The notes under the pieces: generated by a model | Told to the model about the DNA's origin: nothing | The model's input: only the letters and a program-made list of their open reading frames with translations | Databases searched by the model: none | From: Nostoc sp. CHAB 5834 | GTDB lineage: Bacteria > Cyanobacteriota > Cyanobacteriia > Cyanobacteriales > Nostocaceae | Length of the DNA stretch: 64,000 nt | Direction of reading: 5' to 3' | Assembly (NCBI GenBank): GCA_020829485.1 | Contig: JAIVFU010000033.1 | Span: forward strand, 4,463-68,462 | Made by a program: the position numbers and the translations under genes | In this document: positions 48,186 to 57,442 of the stretch, one piece after another | Layout: each line of letters begins with the position of its first letter | Position numbering within the stretch: position 1 is the stretch's first letter

Positions 48186-48567
48186 ATTTCTTTCTATTTC
48201 TCAAGTCCTAAACATTCACCAAGATGAGATAAATAGCTTTGGTGGAACATCTGGTGTCAGAGACGAAGGTTTGCTAGATTCAGCACTGGCACAACCTCAA
48301 GCTACTTTTGGCGGCGAACTTCTCCATCCTACAATTCACGAGCAAGCAGCAGCATACCTGTACCATTTAGCAATGAACCATCCGTTTATTGATGGCAACA
48401 AACGCACCGCATTTGCGGTTATGGATACCTTCATAACCTTAAACGGCTACATACAGTTTGAACTTATCCCAAGAGCAAGCTTATAACTTGGTATTCAAGT
48501 AGTTCAGAAAGAAATATCCAAAGAAGAATTATCTGCATTTCTGGAACTGTACTTACAGGGCAAGTAA
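48172..48567 (+). pseudogene. Doc/Fic-family toxin with frameshifted C-terminus
   Basis: The TTG-started frame encodes the Doc core, including the Fic motif HPFIDGNKRTA (modifies target proteins using nucleotide substrates in Doc and Fic). It stops at 48486 after a nonsense tail. Continuing in other frames one reads LSQEQAYNLVF and VVQKEISKEELSAFLELYLQ, the normal Doc C-terminus, ending at TAA 48565-48567. Two single-base indels, near 48458 and 48494, explain this. The catalytic motif is intact but the C-terminal helices are lost. Confidence 0.65.
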
Positions 48568-48610
48568 ATCGATAGAATAATGCTCTGTCCCCCCAGAGTG
48601 CATTACTTCC

Positions 48611-50986
48611 ATGACTGCAACCTCAAAACCAACCTTTTCCCCCCAAGAAATTGCGGCTGTTGGTCTTAAACCAGAAGAATACGCAGAAATTGTCCGTCGG
48701 CTAGGCCGTCATCCCAACAAAGCTGAATTGGGAATGTTTGGGGTAATGTGGTCAGAGCATTGCTGTTACAAAAATTCTCGACCTCTACTCAAACAATTTC
48801 CCACCGAGGGCCCCCGCATCCTGGTGGGGCCTGGTGAAAATGCTGGTGTTGTAGATTTGGGCGACGGACTCCAATTAGCTTTTAAGATTGAATCACACAA
48901 CCACCCATCAGCTGTAGAACCATTTCAAGGTGCAGCAACGGGAGTAGGCGGTATTCTCAGAGATATTTTTACAATGGGTGCGCGTCCCATTGCTCTATTA
49001 AACTCACTGCGCTTCGGTTCCCTAGAAGATGCCAAAACTCAAAGGCTGTTCCAAGGGGTAGTGGCGGGAATTTCACATTATGGTAATTGTGTGGGAGTAC
49101 CCACCGTTGGCGGCGAAGTGTACTTTGACCCTGCTTATTCTGGTAATCCCCTAGTGAACGTTATGGCACTAGGGTTAATGGAAACATCAGAAATCGTCAA
49201 ATCTGGAGCATCTGGCTTAGGCAACCCCGTGCTTTATGTTGGTTCCACCACCGGGCGCGATGGCATGGGAGGCGCAAGTTTTGCCAGTGCTGAATTGAGC
49301 GATCAGTCAATAGACGATCGCCCTGCTGTGCAAGTGGGCGATCCATTTTTGGAAAAGTCGTTAATTGAAGCTTGTCTGGAAGCGTTTAAGACAGGTGCAG
49401 TTGTCGCCGCCCAGGATATGGGAGCAGCCGGTATCACCTGTTCTACTTCAGAGATGGCAGCAAAAGGCGGTGTGGGAATTGAACTAGATTTAGATAAAAT
49501 TCCCGCAAGAGAAATGGGGATGGTTCCTTATGAATATCTGCTTTCGGAATCTCAAGAACGAATGCTGTTCGTTGCCCACAAGGGGCGTGAGCAGGAATTA
49601 ATCGACATTTTTCACCGTTGGGGACTTCAAGCGGTTGTCGCTGGTACTGTCATCGCTGAACCCACTGTGCGGATTCTCTTTGAGGGTGAAGTAGCAGCAG
49701 AAATTCCCGCCGAGGCTTTGGCGGAGAATACCCCACTATATAACCGAGAATTATTGACAGAACCGCCAGAATATGCACGTCAAGCTTGGGAATGGACACC
49801 AGATTCCTTACCTCCTTGCACAACTGCTGGAATAGAACTCCAAGAAGGGGTACAAAGTTGGAATGATATTTTATTAACTTTGCTCGATACACCTACGATC
49901 GCATCTAAAAACTGGGTATATCGTCAGTATGACCATCAAGTACAAAATAATACAGTAATATTGCCAGGTGGTGCAGATGCGGCTGTTATCCGTTTGCGCC
50001 CCCTAGAACAAATCCCCAATCTAAAATCCCAAATCCAAAATCTAAAATCAGGAGTGGCTGCGACGGTAGATTGCAATCCTCGTTATGTTTATCTTGACCC
50101 TTACGAAGGAGCTAAGGCAGTGGTGGCAGAAGCTGCACGTAATCTTAGCTGTGTGGGTGCAGAACCTCTGGCGGTGACGGATAACCTAAATTTTGGCTCT
50201 CCAGAAAAACCGATTGGTTACTGGCAATTGGCAGAAGCTTGTCGTGGTTTGGCAGAAGGTTGTCGAGAATTGGCAACACCCGTCACAGGTGGAAATGTCT
50301 CTTTGTACAACGAAACTGTTGATGCTCAAGGCATTCCACAACCCATTTATCCCACCCCTGTTGTGGGTATGGTGGGCTTAATTCCCGATATCACCAAAAT
50401 TTGTGGTCAAGGTTGGCAAGCAGTCGGCGATGTAATTTATCTTCTCGGATTGCCTCTGGCATCCAAAATCAGTTTAGGAGCATCTGAATATTTAGCTACC
50501 ATCCACAGTACTGTTGCCGGAAAACCGCCACGGGTAGATTTTGATTTAGAACGTCGCGTCCAGAAAGTTTGTCGTGAAGGAATTCGTAATGGTTGGGTAC
50601 GTTCAGCCCATGATTCTGCTGAGGGGGGATTAGCGATCGCAATAGCAGAATGTTGCATTTCTGGCAATCTTGGTGCCGAAATCAATTTAGAAATAGCACC
50701 AACCCAGACACTATCTCGCCTTGATGAGGTGTTGTTTGCCGAAGGTGGTGCCAGGATTTTAGTTTCTGTAGCATCAGAACAACAAGAAATTTGGGAATCA
50801 TATTTACAGGAACATCTGGGTCAAGAGTGGCAAAAACTGGGCACGGTTCGTAATTCTGAGACGGGTTTGGGGGTTTTCACTACTGATAACCAAGCCTTAA
50901 TCAAAGTTAGGATCGAAGATATGAGCGATCGCTATTCCCACGCGATCGCTAGGCGTATTGCCATTCATACCACTAACCCCAGTTAA
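48611..50986 (+). CDS. purL: Phosphoribosylformylglycinamidine synthase subunit PurL
   Basis: The 791-residue small-form PurL catalyses the ATP-dependent conversion of FGAR to FGAM in purine synthesis, with PurQ and PurS supplied separately. The [12 protein letters not shown]-terminal block, [40 protein letters not shown] and [11 protein letters not shown] are all present. Residues about 468-482 ([13 protein letters not shown]) are encoded by an inserted short repeat. Downstream lies purF, the first enzyme of the pathway. Confidence 0.96.
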   Translation: MTATSKPTFSPQEIAAVGLKPEEYAEIVRRLGRHPNKAELGMFGVMWSEHCCYKNSRPLLKQFPTEGPRILVGPGENAGVVDLGDGLQLAFKIESHNHPSAVEPFQGAATGVGGILRDIFTMGARPIALLNSLRFGSLEDAKTQRLFQGVVAGISHYGNCVGVPTVGGEVYFDPAYSGNPLVNVMALGLMETSEIVKSGASGLGNPVLYVGSTTGRDGMGGASFASAELSDQSIDDRPAVQVGDPFLEKSLIEACLEAFKTGAVVAAQDMGAAGITCSTSEMAAKGGVGIELDLDKIPAREMGMVPYEYLLSESQERMLFVAHKGREQELIDIFHRWGLQAVVAGTVIAEPTVRILFEGEVAAEIPAEALAENTPLYNRELLTEPPEYARQAWEWTPDSLPPCTTAGIELQEGVQSWNDILLTLLDTPTIASKNWVYRQYDHQVQNNTVILPGGADAAVIRLRPLEQIPNLKSQIQNLKSGVAATVDCNPRYVYLDPYEGAKAVVAEAARNLSCVGAEPLAVTDNLNFGSPEKPIGYWQLAEACRGLAEGCRELATPVTGGNVSLYNETVDAQGIPQPIYPTPVVGMVGLIPDITKICGQGWQAVGDVIYLLGLPLASKISLGASEYLATIHSTVAGKPPRVDFDLERRVQKVCREGIRNGWVRSAHDSAEGGLAIAIAECCISGNLGAEINLEIAPTQTLSRLDEVLFAEGGARILVSVASEQQEIWESYLQEHLGQEWQKLGTVRNSETGLGVFTTDNQALIKVRIEDMSDRYSHAIARRIAIHTTNPS
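50014..50052. repeat. Short repeat inserted in frame in purL
   Basis: CCAATCTAAAATCCCAAATC and CAAAATCTAAAATCAG match the repeat type at 39206-39259. It adds about 13 residues between RLRPLEQ and VAATVDCN, without breaking the frame. Confidence 0.8.
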
Positions 50987-51178
50987 ACAAGTGAGGGGTT
51001 AGGAATAAACAGCATAACCCTTAACTCCTCACTCCTAACTCCTAACTCTTTTAGTAGCGTCTCTGATCATAATTACGGTACTGTTTTAATAGATGGTTAA
51101 AGATTTATTAAGAAAGCTGCAACTATCTATATACATAATCCCAGTGACTTGACCCCCCCCACCAGGAGCAAAGCTAGC

Positions 51179-52678
51179 ATGATTTCGATTCATTCTGTCA
51201 CTTCGGATGAATACCCCGACCAGACTAACAACCCAATCAATAGTCATGAAAATCAGCCTGACAAGCCAGAAGAAGCTTGTGGTGTTTTTGGCATCTACGC
51301 ACCAGGAGAAAACGTTGCTAAACTGACCTACTTTGGATTGTATGCCCTCCAGCATCGGGGTCAAGAATCAGCCGGTATTGCCACCTTTGAGGGTACACAA
51401 GTACATCTCCACAAAGATATGGGCTTGGTGTCTCAAGTTTTTAATGAATCCATCTTGGATCAGTTGCCTGGTAGCCTTGCTGTTGGTCACACTCGTTATT
51501 CAACTACAGGTTCTAGCCGCAAAGTTAATGCCCAACCCGCAGTACTAGAAACTCGCTTAGGTTCATTAGCTCTTGCACACAATGGTAATTTAGTCAATAC
51601 AGTACAATTGCGTCAAGAGTTGCTTGAGAAAAAATGCAACTTAGTCACGACAACAGACTCAGAAATGATCGCTTTTGCGATCGCAGAAGCAATCAACGCT
51701 GGTGCAGATTGGCTAGAAGGTTCCATTCAGGCATTTCATCGTTGCCAAGGAGCCTTTAGTTTAGTTATTGGCACTCCTAACGGCGTTATGGGTGTTCGGG
51801 ATACCAATGGCATTCGTCCCCTAGTAATAGGCACTTTGGCTGGTAATCCAGTCCGTTACGTTTTGGCTTCGGAGACTTGTGGTTTAGACATCATTGGAGC
51901 CGAATACCTGCGAGATGTAGAACCAGGTGAATTAGTTTGGATTACTGAAGAAGGTTTAGCTTCCTATCATTGGAGCGAAAAGCCCCAGAGGAAACTGTGT
52001 ATCTTTGAGATGATTTACTTTGCTCGTCCTGATAGCGTCATGCACAACGAGAGTTTGTACAGCTATCGGATGCGCTTAGGACATCAACTAGCTAAAGAAT
52101 CCTTTGTAGATGCCGATATTGTCTTTGGTGTTCCTGATTCAGGTATCCCAGCTGCGATCGGATTTTCTCAAGCTTCTGGTGTAGCTTACGCCGAAGGACT
52201 GATTAAAAATCGCTATGTTGGACGAACCTTTATTCAGCCAACCCAAACCATGCGCGAGTCAGGTATTCGGATGAAACTCAACCCCCTCAAAGATGTGCTG
52301 GCGGGTAAACGAGTAATTATTGTTGACGACTCGATTGTTCGCGGTACTACCAGCCGTAAATTGGTTAAGACTTTGCGTGAAGCGGGTGCAGTGGAAGTAC
52401 ACATGCGAATTTCTTCTCCACCAGTAACTCATCCCTGCTTCTATGGCATCGATACCGATTCTCAGGATCAGCTAATTGCTGCTACCAAGTCAGTAGCGGA
52501 AATTGCCAAGCAGCTGGAAGTAGACAGCCTCGCCTATCTCAGTTGGGAAGGAATGCTAGAAGCGACACGAGAAGACACTAATAGTTTTTGCTCTGCCTGC
52601 TTTACTGGAGATTATCCCGTAGCGATTCCTGAGCAAGTGAAGCGTTCTAAATTGAGTTTAGAAAAGGTAGTAGTGTAG
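51179..52678 (+). CDS. purF: Amidophosphoribosyltransferase PurF
   Basis: The 499-residue enzyme forms phosphoribosylamine from PRPP and glutamine. An N-terminal propeptide of about 33 residues precedes the catalytic Cys34 (EEACGVFGIY). The PRPP loop VIIVDDSIVRGTTSRKLV is present, and CSACFTGDYP near the end suggests an iron-sulfur-type enzyme. The ATG at 51179 follows AGGAG at 51163-51167; a TTG at 51149 is rejected. It lies 192 bp after purL. Confidence 0.95.
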   Translation: MISIHSVTSDEYPDQTNNPINSHENQPDKPEEACGVFGIYAPGENVAKLTYFGLYALQHRGQESAGIATFEGTQVHLHKDMGLVSQVFNESILDQLPGSLAVGHTRYSTTGSSRKVNAQPAVLETRLGSLALAHNGNLVNTVQLRQELLEKKCNLVTTTDSEMIAFAIAEAINAGADWLEGSIQAFHRCQGAFSLVIGTPNGVMGVRDTNGIRPLVIGTLAGNPVRYVLASETCGLDIIGAEYLRDVEPGELVWITEEGLASYHWSEKPQRKLCIFEMIYFARPDSVMHNESLYSYRMRLGHQLAKESFVDADIVFGVPDSGIPAAIGFSQASGVAYAEGLIKNRYVGRTFIQPTQTMRESGIRMKLNPLKDVLAGKRVIIVDDSIVRGTTSRKLVKTLREAGAVEVHMRISSPPVTHPCFYGIDTDSQDQLIAATKSVAEIAKQLEVDSLAYLSWEGMLEATREDTNSFCSACFTGDYPVAIPEQVKRSKLSLEKVVV

Positions 52679-52810
52679 GAATTGAAGAAGGGAATAGGGT
52701 ACAGGTTACAGGGTACAGATTATTCCCTATCACCTGTCACCTCTCCCCTAATCCCAATGCCCCATCCTCACTCAAGATAAAATAGGTAAATCCCCTAACA
52801 AAAATGATTT

Positions 52811-53377
52811 ATGAACCAGCCGATATCTGAGAGAGTGCGCTGGACTACCGCCGATTTAGAATTGTTTCCAGATAACGGGAACCGCTATGAAATTATTGAC
52901 GGAGAATTGTTTGTGACCAGAGCGCCTCACTGGAATCATCAAAAAGTCTGTGCCAGAATTATTGCTCCATTGGATACCTGGTCACAAGCTACTTCTTTGG
53001 GACAGGTCGTACCTGCTCCAGGCATAATTTTTGGCGATAATGATAATGTGATTCCTGATGTTGTCTGGGCTAGCAATGAGAGATTGCCCCTACTTTTAGA
53101 CGAGGCGGGACATTTGACTGGTGCGCCAGAACTTGTAGTAGAGGTTCTATCTGCTGGTATTGAAAATGAAAAGCGGGACAGGGAACTTAAACTAAAGCTT
53201 TACTCAGCAAGAGGTGTTAGGGAATATTGGATTGTGGATTGGCGCAACCAACAGGTGGAAGTTTATCGACGTGAACAAGCGAGTTTAAAGTTAGTTGCTA
53301 CGTTGTTCAATGGTGATGAGTTGAACTCACCCATATTGCCTAATTTTACTTGTGCGATCGCCTCTTTATTTACCTAA
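52811..53377 (+). CDS. Uma2 family (DUF820) putative nuclease-fold protein
   Basis: The 188-residue Uma2 protein has the standard blocks WTTADLELFPDNGNRYEIID, VIPDVVWASNERLPLLLDE, APELVVEVLSAGIENEKRDR and REYWIVDWRNQQVEVYRR. The conserved Asp and Glu...Lys of the PD-(D/E)XK core appear present. It lies next to a toxin-antitoxin locus. Confidence 0.85.
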   Translation: MNQPISERVRWTTADLELFPDNGNRYEIIDGELFVTRAPHWNHQKVCARIIAPLDTWSQATSLGQVVPAPGIIFGDNDNVIPDVVWASNERLPLLLDEAGHLTGAPELVVEVLSAGIENEKRDRELKLKLYSARGVREYWIVDWRNQQVEVYRREQASLKLVATLFNGDELNSPILPNFTCAIASLFT

Positions 53378-53455
53378 TACAAGTTTGCAGAATTGCCATA
53401 ATTTCTTACTACTTGCAATTTTTAATAAATAGTGACGGACATAGGTGAAAGTGCA

Positions 53456-53737
53456 ATGTCTCAGCAGTATTCAATTGAGCAAGTTCCTAAGAATCTGGAT
53501 AAAATTTTTCAGGTAATTGAACAAGGCGAATCGGTACAAATTACGCAACAGGGGCAGCAAGTTGCTGTGATTCTACCTGCGGCTGAATATCAGCGTTTGT
53601 TGCATAGAAAGCCGGCTTTTTGGGAATCTGTGGAGCGATTTCGTCAAGAACTCATGGAAGAAGGAACCGAGATTGATCCCGATGAGGTTTGGAAAGATGT
53701 ACGCGACAAGTCTCCTGGACGAGAGATCATCTTGTGA
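53456..53737 (+). CDS. Phd/YefM-type antitoxin
   Basis: The 93-residue protein starts MSQQYSIEQVPKNLDKIFQV and contains VQITQQGQQVAVILPAAEYQ, the Phd/YefM DNA-binding N-terminal fold; the acidic C-terminus is the toxin-binding part. It overlaps the toxin gene by GTGA (53734-53737). The start at 53456 is preferred over the longer frame from 53432. Confidence 0.83.
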   Translation: MSQQYSIEQVPKNLDKIFQVIEQGESVQITQQGQQVAVILPAAEYQRLLHRKPAFWESVERFRQELMEEGTEIDPDEVWKDVRDKSPGREIIL

Positions 53738-54150
53738 GCCACTTTTTACTGGATACTAACGTCATCTCTGAGCCATTAAGGCCACAACCAAATCCAGCAG
53801 TTATCCAAAGGTTACAACAGTATCAAGGAGAATTTGCTATTGCTTCCGTTACTTGGCATGAATTGCTATTTGGTTGCTATCGTCTGTCCGCTTCTAAAAG
53901 GCGAGAGAGAATTGAGCAGTATCTCTTGCATATAGTCCAACCAAATATTTCTATCCTGCCCTATGATAAGGTGGGAGCCGAATGATTTGCTTTAGAAAGA
54001 GCGCGACTAGTAACTATAGGAAAAACTCCCGCGTATCCAGATGGACAGATTGCAGCGATCGCAAAAGTAAATGGTCTGATTTTGGTAACAAATAATGTTT
54101 CAGACTATGCCGATTTTCAAGAACTTCAACTAGAGAATTGGTTTTGTTAG
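53734..54150 (+). pseudogene. VapC PIN-domain toxin with an in-frame stop
   Basis: A GTG start overlaps the antitoxin stop. The frame encodes SHFLLDTNVISEPLRPQPNP and the PIN N-terminal part to VGAE, then a TGA at 53983-53985, then reopens in the same frame as FALERARLVTIGKTPAYPDG and QIAAIAKVNGLILVTNNVSD to TAG at 54148-54150. Relatives have Trp at the stop position, so TGG has become TGA. The first two acidic residues are upstream and the last ones downstream of the stop. The toxin is probably inactive unless suppressed. Confidence 0.75.
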
Positions 54151-54243
54151 TTGAGTTGGTTACTTTTTTCAAGATGGCAAAACTACTTTTAATTGCAGAG
54201 GAATTGCATCCTTATTTACTTAACACAAGTTCACATAATTGGC

Positions 54244-54525
54244 TTAACTGTGTTGTAAAAACTCGACTTTGGGCAATAACGGGTCAGTTACAATACCCAC
54301 ACCGCTAAAACCCCAGCGTTTGAGCAAGTTTCCTAACTGTGTACGTGGAATAGATTCCACAGTAAAGCGATTTGCCACTTCTGCTGCGTGGGTGTTGAGA
54401 TAGCTAAGGGCATCAAAGTTTTCCTGAAACAGCAATAAATAGCCTGATGTTTCGGTGTCAGGACGAGCTATGAGATAATTACCGTCAGTTTTTGAGCGCA
54501 CCAAGTAATAAACTTCGGACAGCAT
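54244..54525 (-). CDS. Small protein of unknown function
   Basis: The 93-residue protein begins [20 protein letters not shown] and continues [20 protein letters not shown] and [20 protein letters not shown]. It has the length and pattern of a conserved soluble cyanobacterial protein, but I do not recognise a family. The start is followed upstream by a GGGGGAGCA repeat array. Confidence 0.6.
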   Translation of the reverse strand: MLSEVYYLVRSKTDGNYLIARPDTETSGYLLLFQENFDALSYLNTHAAEVANRFTVESIPRTQLGNLLKRWGFSGVGIVTDPLLPKVEFLQHS

Positions 54526-54723
54526 GGAGATGGGGAGAGTGGGGGAGCAGGGGGAGCAGGGGGAGCAGGGGGAGCAGGGGGAGCAGGGGGAGCAGGGCAG
54601 GCAGGGGGAGAAGAATTAATAACCAATGCCCAATAACAAATGACTAATGACTAATGACTAATGACTAATGACTAATGACTAATGACTAATGACTAATGAC
54701 TAATGACTAATGACTAATGACTA
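54526..54723. repeat. Composite repeat array (GGGAGCA and TGACTAA)
   Basis: At the left are seven or so GGGAGCAGG units; at the right at least nine TGACTAA heptamers run into the following gene. The permease stop codon (TAG on the minus strand, 54721-54723) lies inside the last heptamer. Confidence 0.92.
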
Positions 54724-55767
54724 ATTGAGATTTTCTAGGCGAATGCGTGGATCGGCAGCTTTTAACATTAAATCGGCGATTAAATTACCAGCAATCAGCA
54801 AGACTGCGCCCATTACCAAGCTTGCCATTAATAAATATAAATCTTGAGCTTGTAAAGCTTGTAGAGTCAACCTCCCTAAACCGGGCCAGTTGAAGAAAAA
54901 TTCGGCAATGAAAGCACCATTTAATAAACCAGCTAATTCAAAACCCAATAAGGTAATCAAGGGATTTATCGCATTGCGGAGAGCATGAACGTAGATAACG
55001 CGATTTTCTGGCAGACCTTTGGCACGAGCCGTTTGGATGTAATCTTGACGCAGCACATCCAATAATTCGCCGCGAGTGATGCGTTGTAAACCAGCAAAAC
55101 TAGTAATTGAGAGGGCGATCGTGGGTAAAATCATGTGCCAGCCGATATCTAAGATTCTGCCAAACCACGACAGTTCCGAGTGATTAATGCTAGTCATGCT
55201 ACCCACTGGGAAAAAGGGGGAGGTGATTTGGGCGAAAACCAGCAGCGCTAAGGCAGTGATGAAACTGGGAAAGCCTTGTCCGGCGTAGCTAATTACCTGT
55301 AAAACCCGGTCTGCTAGCTTATTTTGGTTAACAGCAGCAAAGATCCCCAGAGGGATAGCGATCGCCCATGTGACAATTAAAGATGCGATCGCTAATAGCA
55401 AAGTCGCTGGTACTCGTTCCCACAACAACGATGCTACTGAACGTTGATAAATAAAACTTGTGCCAAAATCACCTTTTGTCAAGATTCGCCATAGCCATAG
55501 CCCAAATTGTTCTGGCCAAGACTTATCCAAACCAAACTGCCGCTTGATTTCTTCAATTCTTTCTGGCGATATCTTCGGGTTTTGCCGCAGTGTATCTACA
55601 TAATCTCCTGGAGCAAGTTGAATAATGAAAAACGACAACGCTGACGCCAACAACAAAGTAAGTAGTGCCTGCAATATCCGCTTTCCCACATAAACAAAAG
55701 TTTCACTCGTGACTAGCGTTATTAGCCAATCCCGACCTGTCTCCAATGAAATTCTCGTAGATGTCAT
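54721..55767 (-). CDS. Peptide/nickel-type ABC transporter permease (DppB/OppB family)
   Basis: The 348-residue integral membrane protein has six or so helices, the N-terminal FFIIQLAPGDYVDTL block and the EAA loop RAKGLPENRVIYVHALRNAI. It is one permease half of a peptide, nickel or related importer. No partner permease, ATPase or binding protein is adjacent. The stop codon comes from a heptamer array. Confidence 0.88.
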   Translation of the reverse strand: MTSTRISLETGRDWLITLVTSETFVYVGKRILQALLTLLLASALSFFIIQLAPGDYVDTLRQNPKISPERIEEIKRQFGLDKSWPEQFGLWLWRILTKGDFGTSFIYQRSVASLLWERVPATLLLAIASLIVTWAIAIPLGIFAAVNQNKLADRVLQVISYAGQGFPSFITALALLVFAQITSPFFPVGSMTSINHSELSWFGRILDIGWHMILPTIALSITSFAGLQRITRGELLDVLRQDYIQTARAKGLPENRVIYVHALRNAINPLITLLGFELAGLLNGAFIAEFFFNWPGLGRLTLQALQAQDLYLLMASLVMGAVLLIAGNLIADLMLKAADPRIRLENLN

Positions 55768-55857
55768 TTGTGCTTTGTCCTTTGTCCTTTGTCATTTGTC
55801 ATTTGTCATTTGTCATTTGTCCTTTGCTAATGACCAATGACTAATGACCAATGACTA
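55768..55857. repeat. Heptamer array between apt and the permease gene
   Basis: TTTGTCC and TCATTTG units at the left, TGACCAATGACTAA units at the right. The apt stop codon (55855-55857) falls in the last unit. Confidence 0.88.
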
Positions 55858-56373
55858 ATATTCAATTAGAGAGATAATCGGCACGTCCGGCAGATATTTA
55901 CGCCCTTCTAAATCCCGTAGCTCGATAATAAACCCAAATCCTACTAGTTCGCAGCCAATCTTCTGTACTAACTTTGCTGTTGCACTCGCAGTTCCACCCG
56001 TGGCAATCAAATCGTCCACAATTAAAATTCGACTACCTTGGTGTAAACCGTCTTGATGCACTTCTAGGCAGTCCATACCATACTCTAGTTCATATTCAAT
56101 TGAATGAACGGCTCCTGGTAACTTACCTTTTTTGCGGACGGGAATAAAACCAGTTTCTAATTTATAAGCCAGAGGCGAACCAAAAATAAATCCCCTCGAC
56201 TCTATACCAATGACGTAATCCGCCGTTATTCCAGCTTCATTACATTTTTGTGCTAGAAAGTCAATAGTGTAGCGCAGTCCTTCTGGATCACGCAGCAGGG
56301 TAGTAATATCCCGAAATAAAATTCCGGGTTTAGGGAAATCTGGAATATCACGAACGAGAGACTTCAAATCCAT
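55855..56373 (-). CDS. apt: Adenine phosphoribosyltransferase
   Basis: The 172-residue purine salvage enzyme converts adenine and PRPP to AMP. It has the N-terminal [20 protein letters not shown] block and the PRPP motif [20 protein letters not shown]. Its stop codon is within a heptamer. It may be cotranscribed with the downstream permease. Confidence 0.95.
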   Translation of the reverse strand: MDLKSLVRDIPDFPKPGILFRDITTLLRDPEGLRYTIDFLAQKCNEAGITADYVIGIESRGFIFGSPLAYKLETGFIPVRKKGKLPGAVHSIEYELEYGMDCLEVHQDGLHQGSRILIVDDLIATGGTASATAKLVQKIGCELVGFGFIIELRDLEGRKYLPDVPIISLIEY

Positions 56374-56815
56374 AAAACGGGGAATAGGGAGTGGGGAATG
56401 GGGAGTAGGGAGCAGGGGAGGCAGGGGAAGATAAGGGAGTTAGGGAGATGAGGGAGATGAGGGAGAGCAATTAATAACCGATGCCCAATGCCCAATGCCT
56501 AATTTCAGATACCTGAAAAATCGTACACTATAATGTCATACGCTGGGGGTCGAGGCTGAAGCTTCGCCGTTTATTGACGATAATTAGGATTTAAATCAAG
56601 CTAGAAGAGGTATTGCGCTAAATAAATGAGGTGAATTAAGTTATGTTTTAAAATTTTGATTTCAATATAGGGAAAACTTTGAGTAGAAAGAGTTAAGTAA
56701 TGTATATATCAGGTAGCCATGCTACTGCTACAAGTTTAATGCTCAAGTCTCGGCTACCGATCTTAAATTTGTTTGTTTTATCTAGTCTGTTGGAACCGCA
56801 CAAGGTATTTATAGA
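56374..56815. other. Intergenic region
   Basis: The left third is a GGGGAGTAGGGAG/GAGATGAG repeat tract (56380-56470). The rest is AT-rich, with a possible GGTAGCC...GGCTACC stem (56712-56758) upstream of the DUF3038 gene. No gene or known riboswitch was recognised. Confidence 0.5.
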
Positions 56816-57442
56816 ATGAATGTCTCAGCAAGTTTAACGCCGTTCAACAGTCCAACTCAAGATTCACTGCCGATGGTTCTGGACACTTTGCCAGATCCTG
56901 CGATCGCTTCTAAAACGTGTCCTCGCAGAACCAGGTTGCAAATTGACCTGATTTTACTGGCAATTGAAGCTTTAGAGCTTGGTGGTTCGGAAGCAATCCT
57001 AACTTTTGCTCAAGAGTTGGATCTAAAAGGAATTGTTAAAGACAGGGTGAATTTATGGCGGATGCGTAGCTCTAATCCGCTGCGGAGAGCGCATATCCGC
57101 CGTCCCTTAAGTATCATGGAAGCAAAAGCTCTGGTGGTCATTGCTTGCTATATAGCACGGCGTTTAACTGTAGTGATTCGCCAGTTATTAATGATCTGTC
57201 AACAAATGGAAGAAAAGCAGATTCCATTAGAACAGAATTTGCGCCTATCTAATTACCTAGAGCGGTTTAGAGCGCATTTTAAGAGCCGGATGAATGCTCG
57301 ACGTTCTGGCGTTCTGGCATTAACTTCTGATGCAAAATTAGATGAGCTAGCGATAAATTTGTTAGGACAATTACTATTTTGTACTGGTACAGCTGGAATG
57401 CAGAGGTTCTGGATTAGTCTTTTTGACGGTGAAGTAGAATGA
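56816..57442 (+). CDS. DUF3038 family protein
   Basis: The 208-residue protein is mainly helical: RRTRLQIDLILLAIEALELG, NPLRRAHIRRPLSIMEAKAL and NYLERFRAHFKSRMNARRSG. It matches the cyanobacterial family DUF3038. The next gene (DUF4335) overlaps its stop by 4 bases (ATGA), so the two are translationally coupled. The function is unknown. Confidence 0.8.
   Translation: MNVSASLTPFNSPTQDSLPMVLDTLPDPAIASKTCPRRTRLQIDLILLAIEALELGGSEAILTFAQELDLKGIVKDRVNLWRMRSSNPLRRAHIRRPLSIMEAKALVVIACYIARRLTVVIRQLLMICQQMEEKQIPLEQNLRLSNYLERFRAHFKSRMNARRSGVLALTSDAKLDELAINLLGQLLFCTGTAGMQRFWISLFDGEVE

Noticed and set aside
56701..56760. Possible structured leader or riboswitch upstream of DUF3038
   Set aside because: Only a short GGTAGCC/GGCTACC stem is visible, which is too weak to name any known riboswitch.
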